Assembly: GCA_016874095.1 (NCBI GenBank)
Contig: VGVH01000001.1
Coordinates: 124,001 to 188,000, forward strand
Reading direction: 5' to 3'
From: Gammaproteobacteria bacterium
Lineage (GTDB): Bacteria; Pseudomonadota; Gammaproteobacteria; Steroidobacterales; GCA-2729495
DNA length: 64,000 nt
Below the pieces are notes generated by a model. That model was not told the origin of the DNA, made no database searches, and saw only the letters and a list, made by a program, of their open reading frames with translations. Positions 25,896 through 33,200 of this stretch are shown one piece after another (position 1 is the stretch's first letter; each line of letters begins with the position of its first letter). Position numbers and translations under genes: made by a program.

Positions 25896-26225
25896 CCCAG
25901 CCTCGCGAGCTGCCGGTCGTGCAGCCGCGACAACAGCGCGAGTGCCAGTATCGCGCCTGACATCGCCCAGGCCATGTCGGACTGCGTATCCCAGATATAG
26001 CCCTGCGTACCGAGGAACGACTCGGCCGCCTGCGCACTGACTATTGCTACCCACCACTCGATGAATTCATAGAAAGCGCTGGCTCGTGGCTGCCAGCACG
26101 AGCGCCGGCAGTACCTCGAGAAACCAGGTGACCACATCGTGCGGCCGGATCGCAGACCACACAAGCACGCCGGAGAAGACGGCGAGCCAGAGCAGGGCCG
26201 CGGCGCGTGTGCTGGTTTCCCTCAT
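25889..26225 (-). pseudogene. Remnant of a YjdF/DUF2238 membrane protein gene
   Basis: From ATG 26225 the protein reads MRETSTRAAALLWL ... LEVLPALVLAATS, matching the N-terminus of the YjdF (DUF2238) family, then stops at about 26067. In another frame the sequence continues FYEFIEWWVAIVSAQAAESF and WDTQSDMAWAMSGAI to SRLHDRQLARLGH, the family's C-terminus. The central helices, roughly 80-100 residues, are missing. An internal deletion with a frameshift at about 26080-26095 explains this. It can no longer make a functional protein. Confidence 0.8.
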
Positions 26226-26257
26226 GACCGAGTTATGCGCGCCAGTCCCGTCCCCCG

Positions 26258-27289
26258 TCAAGCGCGCGGTGGTCGCCAGTGGTAGGCGTCCCAGACCGGC
26301 GCCAGCGACAGCAGCCGCCGCCGCAATTCGCGCAGGAATTGCTCCGGCGAGAGTGACGACGGCTCGTTGCGCTCGCGATAAAGGCGCGGGGCCATTTCGA
26401 GCGGATCCTCCCAGATCCAGCGACCGCTGCACTCATGGCTGTTCAACCAGCGGCAGAAAGGCGCGAGGTCCACCCGCGGCGCCGGACGGCGCGACGGCAG
26501 CGCCAGCCAGGACTCATAGCGGATCTGCAGTTCGATTCTTCTCCCCTGCAGTCGCACGATGCGCGTAGCGCGCGTGGCGCTGTGGATGGTGAACGGATGC
26601 ACTACCGCCTGCTCGGGCCGCAGGTACCGCCATGCCGTTCGCGGCGCAGCGTTGTCCGGCAACCTGACCACTGCCAGATCCAGCGCGGGCTCCTCTTCGA
26701 TGACGAGCCGCCGCGACGCGAGCCACTCCTCCCCCGCGTCCAGATGCTGGTCCTGGTGCTGCCAGTAGCGCCGCAAGCGGCGGAATTCGCCGATCAGCCG
26801 CGGCAGGCGCGGCAGCATCGCGCGATAGAGTGCGGCGACCTGGCTGGCGCCGGTGGCATGGAGCACGGCCTGGGGCAGCGGCGAGAGTGCCGGATCGACA
26901 TGTGCCTCGATCGCGAAGCACAGTCGTGCCGCATCGCGATCGCGGAACACGCCGAAGTCGCCGGCGTGGGCGGCGTCGGCAAGCAGCCCGGCTGCGGCAA
27001 GGGCAGGGCCTGGCCGCATGACTGCATACATGGAGAACAGGCCGTCCTCGTCGAAGTGATTATTGGTAACGGCATCGGCCACGCGCCGCGGATCGTTGCG
27101 CGCGACCCAGGCCAGAGCCGTCTCGGTCGAGGTCTCGCGCCGATAGCGTTCCGGCGTCGTGTTGTTCGGCCAGTGTGACAGGGTGAGGACTGTGGTCGGC
27201 AGGGACGCGCCGTCGACCACGATATGAGGATGGCCGCGCGCCGCGCGCCACGGCAGGAACCGCACGCCCGGACGTTGCGAACGAGGCAC
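26258..27289 (-). CDS. Uncharacterised protein with an HFDEDG motif
   Basis: A soluble protein of about 343 residues rich in Arg, Trp and Leu. Distinct segments are VVDGASLPTTVLTLSHWPNN near the N-terminus, then NNHFDEDGLFSMYAV (acidic and histidine, possibly metal-binding, loosely recalling the DxD of DHH-type enzymes). C-terminal segments include IELQIRYESW and CRWLNSHECSGRW. I do not recognise it securely; a domain-of-unknown-function family is likely. The 5' end is uncertain: GTG at 27289 avoids overlap with the upstream gene, while TTG at 27295 or 27358 is possible. No ribosome site decides. Confidence 0.6.
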   Translation of the reverse strand: MPRSQRPGVRFLPWRAARGHPHIVVDGASLPTTVLTLSHWPNNTTPERYRRETSTETALAWVARNDPRRVADAVTNNHFDEDGLFSMYAVMRPGPALAAAGLLADAAHAGDFGVFRDRDAARLCFAIEAHVDPALSPLPQAVLHATGASQVAALYRAMLPRLPRLIGEFRRLRRYWQHQDQHLDAGEEWLASRRLVIEEEPALDLAVVRLPDNAAPRTAWRYLRPEQAVVHPFTIHSATRATRIVRLQGRRIELQIRYESWLALPSRRPAPRVDLAPFCRWLNSHECSGRWIWEDPLEMAPRLYRERNEPSSLSPEQFLRELRRRLLSLAPVWDAYHWRPPRA

Positions 27290-27311
27290 GCGCAAGAAGC
27301 TGACGGCTGCT

Positions 27312-27719
27312 TCAGCCCGACTTAGTGGCGCGGTAAACGCGCCCGCCGATCCAGGCAAGGATCCAGAGCGCGAATACCGACAGGATCAGCAACTGCGGGC
27401 CGGCGAGTGTCCATGCGCCAGGACCCACTTCCTCGGGGCTTACCGCACGGAAGAGGTACCAGAGGCTGCCGACCGCCGCCGGCACCACGGACGGAGCCAG
27501 GGCAATGGCTGAACCCGGCCCGCCCGCCTTGCGCGCACCGCGCAGGAGCAGCGCCGCGAACAGGCCGCCGAAAAGCGTCACGACCAGGTTCATCCCGAAC
27601 AGCCACGCCAGGGTGTCAGGGCGGCCCGGGCCGATGTCGGTGAACACAGCACCTGCAACGACCGCGGTAACCGGGAGCGCGATCATCGCGAGCAGGTTGA
27701 TCTTGCCGTAGAGGGTCAT
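27312..27719 (-). CDS. Small integral membrane protein of unknown function
   Basis: A 135-residue protein with four hydrophobic segments (INLLAMIALPVTAVVAGAV; LAWLFGMNLVVTLFGGLFA; ALAPSVVPAAVGSLWYLF; LLILSVFALWILAWIG). The ATG at 27719 (MTLYGKINLL) is chosen as the first that gives a normal membrane-protein start. No family is recognised. It lies head to tail with the HFDEDG protein and may share its transcript. Confidence 0.65.
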   Translation of the reverse strand: MTLYGKINLLAMIALPVTAVVAGAVFTDIGPGRPDTLAWLFGMNLVVTLFGGLFAALLLRGARKAGGPGSAIALAPSVVPAAVGSLWYLFRAVSPEEVGPGAWTLAGPQLLILSVFALWILAWIGGRVYRATKSG

Positions 27720-27778
27720 GGGTACAGCCTCGGGATCGGGTGCCAACGATAACCGAAACCGGCCTGGGATGGCGGCTC

Positions 27779-28162
27779 TCAGCCTCCGCCAGCCGGAACG
27801 ATCGCGAAGTGCCGTTCATCGGCCGGCCACAGTCCCGACCCGCAGAAGGCTTCGATGGCCAGGAGCCGACCGCCCTTCAATTGCAGGAGGAACTCCGCGG
27901 GTTCATCGAGTCCGGGATGGCTGGCGCGGACAGCGGTGATCCTCCGCGCAGTGGCGGGCGGAAGCGCGGGCGTTTCCACCGGCATGTCGATCCGGGTCAC
28001 GAAACCCACGCCGCTGTGGCTGCGCGCGATGACGCGGGCGGCCTGGCACTGCACCCGCCAGGCCGGGGCGTCCGCGCCGAGCCGCCGTGCGACCGCTTCC
28101 AGCACGGCCAGCTCGAGCGGCGACAGCACGAGGCCGGCCGGGGGGTCGGGCCCGAGTTTCAT
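27779..28162 (-). CDS. Hypothetical protein coupled to carbonic anhydrase
   Basis: A 127-residue soluble protein starting MKLGPDPPAGLVLSPLELAV and ending HFAIVPAGGG. It looks like a single small alpha/beta domain with LLQLKGGRLLAIEAF. No family is recognised. Its ATG overlaps the carbonic anhydrase stop by four bases, so it is made from the same message. Confidence 0.65.
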   Translation of the reverse strand: MKLGPDPPAGLVLSPLELAVLEAVARRLGADAPAWRVQCQAARVIARSHSGVGFVTRIDMPVETPALPPATARRITAVRASHPGLDEPAEFLLQLKGGRLLAIEAFCGSGLWPADERHFAIVPAGGG

Positions 28163-28800
28163 GCGAGCCGGTCGAGCGCGGCGTCGTAAGTAGCAACGAG
28201 TTCGTCCTGGCTTGCGACGCATACATTCAGGTCGCGGATGCGCCCGTCGGCCAGCCCGTAGATCCAGCCGTGAACGGCGACGGCCTGACTGCGCGCCCAC
28301 GCTTCCTGCACGACCGTGGTCTGGCAGACGTTGATCGCCTGTTCGATGACGTTCAGCTCGCAGAGCCGGTCGTGCTGGTCGGCATCCGCCAGCTCCTCGA
28401 GTCGCGCAGCATGCTTGAGTCGCACGTCCTGGATATGGCGCAACCAGTTGTCGATCAGGCCGAGACGCAGGTTGCGCAGCGCGGCAAGGACGCCGCCGCA
28501 GCCGTAGTGGCCGCAGACGATGACGTGCTTCACCTTCAGCGCGTCGACGGCGTATTGCAGGACCGAGAGACAGTTGAGGTCTGTGTGCACGACGACGTTG
28601 GCGACGTTGCGATGGACGAATATCTCCCCCGGCAGCAGGCCGACGATCTGGTTGGCAGGCACACGGCTGTCGGAACAGCCTATCCAGAGGTACTCCGGCG
28701 ACTGCTGCTGCGAGAGCTTGGAAAAGAAATCCGGGTCCTGCTGGTGGATCTTTGCCGACCAGATCCTGTTGTTCGCCAGCAGGTGCGCGAGTTTGCTCAT
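28159..28800 (-). CDS. can: Beta-class carbonic anhydrase
   Basis: A 213-residue beta-carbonic anhydrase that interconverts CO2 and bicarbonate. Zinc ligands are visible: Cys in GCSDSRVP (about residue 42), with its Asp-Arg dyad, and His and Cys in CGHYGCGG (about 98-101). The ATG at 28800 gives the usual length; further in-frame codons to 28875 are not needed. Confidence 0.95.
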   Translation of the reverse strand: MSKLAHLLANNRIWSAKIHQQDPDFFSKLSQQQSPEYLWIGCSDSRVPANQIVGLLPGEIFVHRNVANVVVHTDLNCLSVLQYAVDALKVKHVIVCGHYGCGGVLAALRNLRLGLIDNWLRHIQDVRLKHAARLEELADADQHDRLCELNVIEQAINVCQTTVVQEAWARSQAVAVHGWIYGLADGRIRDLNVCVASQDELVATYDAALDRLA

Positions 28801-28810
28801 CGGGTGATCG

Positions 28811-29020
28811 TTACTTCGGGGTGAGTTCGCAGACGCCGCCAGGAGCGGCGAAGCCGCTCTTCTTGTGGGCGCCATCGCAGAAGGGCTTGATCGCCGATGC
28901 GCCGCAGCGGCAGAAAGCCACCCTGTCGTTCGCCTTGTGCGAACTTGCCTCGCCGCTGTACTGCCACTCGCCGACCGTTTCGATAAGCAGCGGGCCGTTC
29001 GGAATCACCGTGACCTTCAT
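28811..29020 (-). CDS. CDGSH iron-sulfur domain protein
   Basis: A 69-residue protein with the CDGSH [2Fe-2S] site CRCGASAIKPFCDGAHKKS: three Cys and one His, with Ala in place of Ser in CDGAH. These small proteins carry a redox-active, releasable cluster. It stands ten bases upstream of the carbonic anhydrase gene, in the same direction. Confidence 0.9.
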   Translation of the reverse strand: MKVTVIPNGPLLIETVGEWQYSGEASSHKANDRVAFCRCGASAIKPFCDGAHKKSGFAAPGGVCELTPK

Positions 29021-29123
29021 GATTTCGCCTCGTTATGTCACCCAGCCGCGACGTTAGCCATAGGCAGCCGCGATGGCAACGGCTATATTTTCACGGTCGA
29101 CGCCAACAGCAAGAACCGCCGCC

Positions 29124-29321
29124 ATGCTGCCCCCGACAGACCCCTCGACCGTGCCCGGCCCGGACACCGACGACCTCGAGCTGCAGAGCGCCGGCTGGGA
29201 TCCCTACGTGGCTTTCCTGATCGCCGGCGAACCTGCGCAAGCCAGCCCGGTAGACGACGCTGACACGACGCGCGTCATGACCCTCGCGAGCACGGAGGCG
29301 AAACGAACGCGCGACCGGTAG
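29124..29321 (+). CDS. Possible small protein of unknown function
   Basis: An open frame of 65 codons from ATG 29124 ([12 protein letters not shown]) with an acidic middle ([23 protein letters not shown]). It ends just before a strong terminator at 29344, which supports transcription. A TATATT-like -10 is seen near 29085. No family is recognised and coding is not certain. Confidence 0.4.
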   Translation: MLPPTDPSTVPGPDTDDLELQSAGWDPYVAFLIAGEPAQASPVDDADTTRVMTLASTEAKRTRDR

Positions 29322-29343
29322 TCGCCGGAGGCAGGCTGGTTCG

Positions 29344-29372
29344 GAAAAAAAGGGGGCACTGCCCCCTTTTTT
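29344..29372. terminator. Bidirectional rho-independent terminator
   Basis: Seven A residues, a GGGGGCA/TGCCCCC hairpin and then six T residues make a symmetric terminator. It can stop the small plus-strand gene and the minus-strand tRNA, which ends three bases away. Confidence 0.9.
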
Positions 29373-29374
29373 GT

Positions 29375-29451
29375 TGGCGCGCCCGGCGAGATTCGAACTC
29401 ACGACCCCTGCCTTCGGAGGGCAGTACTCTATCCAGCTGAGCTACGGGCGC
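29375..29451 (-). tRNA. tRNA-Arg (anticodon CCG)
   Basis: On the minus strand a 77-base cloverleaf begins GCGCCCGTAGCTCAG and ends with an encoded CCA. The acceptor stem GCGCCCG pairs with CGGGCGC; the D arm has AGCTCAGCTGG; the anticodon stem CTGCC/GGCAG encloses CTCCGAA, so the anticodon is CCG, reading CGG; the T arm has GTTCGAATC. A single gene with a terminator directly behind. Confidence 0.96.
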
Positions 29452-29539
29452 TGAAAAGAACGGCCATGATAACGCCCGCCTACCCCACCTGCCATGACCC
29501 GGCTTGCCCCCTGCCGCGCCCGGTCCCATCCTTCATGCC

Positions 29540-30241
29540 ATGCCGGATTCGCCGCAACATGCCGACGTATTCCTCGCCGCCTTTGATCGGGCCGAGACAC
29601 GGGAGCTGGCGCCGGGCGACGTACTGATAGCCGCCGGCTCACCGGCCGACCACGTGTTCAACATCCTGGGCGGCACCCTGATGCTGAGTCGCACCGGGCG
29701 CGACGGCCGCCGCCAGGTGCTGAGCTTCCTGTTTCGCGATCATTTCGTCGGCTTAACCACGACCGATCGTTACTACTTCACCGTCGAGGCCGTGACGGCC
29801 GCGAAGGTCGCCTGTTGCTCGCGCGTCGCTTTCGACGCCCATCTCAGCCGCAATCCCGGTGCCGAACGGGCTTTCCTGCACATGACCTTCCGCGTGCTCG
29901 AGGACATGCTCGACGCGCTGTACAGCCTCGGCCAACGGACCGCACTCGAGCGGCTTGCTGTGTTCCTGCTCTACCTGCGGCACGCCCGGCGCCTGGCTGA
30001 AGGCCTGCCCGACAGCGACCGGTCGCTGGCGGAAGTCGCCCTGCCCATGACGCGCGAGGACATCGCGGACTTTCTCGGCCTGCAGAAAGAAACCGTCAGC
30101 CGCAGCTTCGCCCAGCTCGAGGAGCGGGGCCTGATTCAGCGCGCCGAGAACCACCGGATAACGGTGCGCAACCTGCCCGGTCTGCGCGAACTGGCTGGCG
30201 TCGTCGATTTCGCTTCGCCACGCCGGCTCGTGCGCCCGTAA
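29540..30241 (+). CDS. Crp/Fnr family transcriptional regulator
   Basis: A 233-residue regulator. The cyclic-nucleotide-type beta-barrel spans about 1-125 (GDVLIAAGSPADHVFNILGG), a long dimer helix follows, and the C-terminal helix-turn-helix has MTREDIADFLGLQKETVSRSF. The E-SR recognition pattern is that of FNR and FixK, so it probably reads TTGAT-like sites. The N-terminal cysteines of FNR are absent, so it is unlikely to sense oxygen with an iron-sulfur cluster and is closer to FixK or Dnr. The ATG at 29540 is chosen for length. Confidence 0.88.
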   Translation: MPDSPQHADVFLAAFDRAETRELAPGDVLIAAGSPADHVFNILGGTLMLSRTGRDGRRQVLSFLFRDHFVGLTTTDRYYFTVEAVTAAKVACCSRVAFDAHLSRNPGAERAFLHMTFRVLEDMLDALYSLGQRTALERLAVFLLYLRHARRLAEGLPDSDRSLAEVALPMTREDIADFLGLQKETVSRSFAQLEERGLIQRAENHRITVRNLPGLRELAGVVDFASPRRLVRP

Positions 30242-30246
30242 GCGGA

Positions 30247-33200
30247 CTACGGTCCCGTCTGCACCGCCCCGTAAGCCAGGAAGGTATCGCGCATCGACAG
30301 GTTCTGCGCGCGCACCCAGGCCGCCGAGCGGGCCGCGGGGTGGATGCGGATCTCGTCGATCGCGCCGTTCCAGGCCTCGCCACCCCAGGTCTGCTGACCT
30401 ATGCGGAAGCGCGTGGTGCTCGCCACCAGCGCGCCTACGGTGCCGTCCGTGGTGACATCGACGCCGTTCAGGTACACCCGGCCCGTGCCGTTGCCGTTGT
30501 ACACGGCGGTGAGGTAGTGCCAGTCGGTGTTGAGGTCGATCGGTTCCGCCCGCAGCAGATTGGATCCGCCGCCGAGTACGGTGATGTTGTTCTGGAGCGG
30601 CTTGTACTGCAGCGTGTAGCCGGCCGTCGAGCCCCAGGGCGAGGCCTTCTTGTCGAAGACGCGCGGGTTGCCGGCCTGGTTCGGGTCGTTGATCTTGATC
30701 CAGGCTTCCGTCGTGAGCGTGCCGGTGATCGCAAGGCCCACCGGCGTCAGCACGTCGACGTAGGAGCTGCCGTTGAAGTGCAGCGCGTTGCCCATGCGGC
30801 CCGCCACCGTCGTCGTGCCGGACTGGGTGCCGTTGTTGCCGTTGGCGGTCGAGTCGCTCGCCTGGCCGTTCAGGTGCCAGACCGCGCCGTAGCCGGACCA
30901 CACGGTATTCGGCGCATCGCCGGCAATGACAGACGGATTGCCGTAGTACATGAAGATGTGGCCGGTACCGGAGTTCGCCGGAACCGACGCCACCCGCACC
31001 CATACGTAGGACGTGCCGGCGGAATTCCAGGTCTCGATCTCGTGGGACAGCAGGTTGCCATCCGAATCCGTGAAGCGGATGTCGGCGCCGTCGGCCTGTG
31101 CGTCGGCGTAGTTGATACGCGAGCCGTTCAGCGTCACCAGCATCTGGAAGTTCACTAGATTCTCGGCCTGGCCGCTGTTGTTCATCGTGAGCTGCAGGCG
31201 CCGTGTCCAGGCCGGGTTGAACCAGGCCCCAGGCTGGTTGACGGTGACGTTGACCGGCGAGGACGTCGTGCTCGCGTCATCGTCGTCCACGGCAACGGCC
31301 GTCAGGGTGTGGGCGCCGAGCGTGGAGTTCCAGTTGACCGTCCAGGGCGCGCCGTTGGAGTCGGTGCCGATGAGTGCGGCGCCATCGTAGAACTCGACGC
31401 GTTGCAACGTGCCGTCACTGTCGGCGGCATTCGCCGTCAGCGTGACGCTGTCCGGCGATGCGAACACGGCACCGTTGGCGGGGCTGGTGATGCTCACCGT
31501 CGGCGGGACGTTCGGCACATTGATCGTGACGTTGACCGGCGAGGACGTCGTGGACAGGCCAGGCAGGTCGAACGCCTTCGCGGTCAGCGCGTGGCTGCCG
31601 GCGGTGGACGCCCAGAACGTGGTCCATGGCGAGTTGTAGTCGGTGGCGATCAGCGCACCATCGACATAGAACTCGACGCGGTTGATCGAACCCTCGCTGT
31701 CGCTGGCATCCGCGTCGATCTGCACCGGGCCGGGTGCCGCAAATACCGCACCGTCAGCCGGGCTGGTGATGCTGGCTGAAGGCGGCGTGTTGGGCGGGCC
31801 GGCCGCATAGGTTGCCGTGAGCGTGAGATTGGTCGTCGGCGCATTGAAGAGGTGCGTCGCGGCGCCGCCGTCTGACCAGCCGGTGAAGTTGTAGTCGACC
31901 ACGCCAGCGCTCTGCGTGATCGGTGCCGTCACCTGCTGCAGCGAATTGTGGATGACGGTCTGGGTGAACGGTGCGGCTTCGGTGCGGCTGCCGAGCGTCA
32001 GCGTGAGTCCCGAGGGCAATGTCGCCATCGTCATGTCCGAGGTGCGCGGCGCGAGTAACAGGGCGGTGCTCGCAGAAAGCGAGCTGCCGATGCCGGCACC
32101 CTCGGGCAGGCCGTAGGTGAGGTAGTTGTCGCGCATCGACAGGTTCTGCGCGCGCACCCAGGCCGCCGAGCGGGCCGCGGGGTGGATGCGGATCTCGTCG
32201 ATCGCGCCGTTCCAGGCCTCGCCACCCCAGGTCTGCTGACCTATGCGGAAGCGCGTGGTGCTCGCCACCAGCGCGCCTACGGTGCCGTCCGTGGTGACAT
32301 CGACGCCGTTCAGGTACACCCGGCCCGTGCCGTTGCCGTTGTACACGGCGGTGAGGTAGTGCCAGTCGGTGTTGAGGTCGATCGGTTCCGCCCGCAGCAG
32401 ATTGGATCCGCCGCCGAGTACGGTGATGTTGTTCTGGAGCGGCTTGTACTGCAGCGTGTAGCCGGCCGTCGAGCCCCAGGGCGAGGCCTTCTTGTCGAAG
32501 ACGCGCGGGTTGCCGGCCTGGTTCGGGTCGTTGATCTTGATCCAGGCTTCCGTCGTGAGCGTGCCGGTGATCGCAAGGCCCACCGGCGTCAGCACGTCGA
32601 CGTAGGAGCTGCCGTTGAAGTGCAGCGCGTTGCCCATGCGGCCCGCCACCGTCGTCGTGCCGGACTGGGTGCCGTTGTTGCCGTTGGCGGTCGAGTCGCT
32701 CGCCTGGCCGTTCAGGTGCCAGACCGCGCCGTAGCCGGACCACAGCGCCGCCGGGTTCGCCGTCGATGCAGCGCTGGCATTACCGTAGTACAGGAAGATA
32801 TAGCCGGTCGCCGAACTGGCAGCAATCGACGGTACGCGGACCCACACGTAGGACGTGCCCCCCGGATTCCAGGTCTCGATCTCGTGCGGGAGCTGGTTTC
32901 CTGCTGCGTCGATGAAACGAAGATCGGAAGCGTTGGCGCTGGCGTCCGTGTACGTGAAGCGCGACGTATTCAATGTGACGAGCAGCGGGAAGTTGGTGAG
33001 GTTCTCCGCCTGGCCCGCGTTGTTGATCGTGAGCCTGATGCGGCGGTTCCAGTTCGAGTCCCACCAGCCAGTCGGCAGCGGATTCGCCGTCAGTTTCAGG
33101 GCGAGGAAAGACGGGTACTCATGGTCCGGTGCCTCGAAGGAACCGTAGCTGACAGCGGGGAACGAGGTGATGGGGTGCGTGTGGCAGTTTTCCTCCGAGT

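Noticed and set aside
29540-30241. Calling the Crp/Fnr protein an oxygen-sensing FNR
   Set aside because: The N-terminal cysteine cluster needed for the [4Fe-4S] centre is missing; only the DNA-reading helix is FNR-like.
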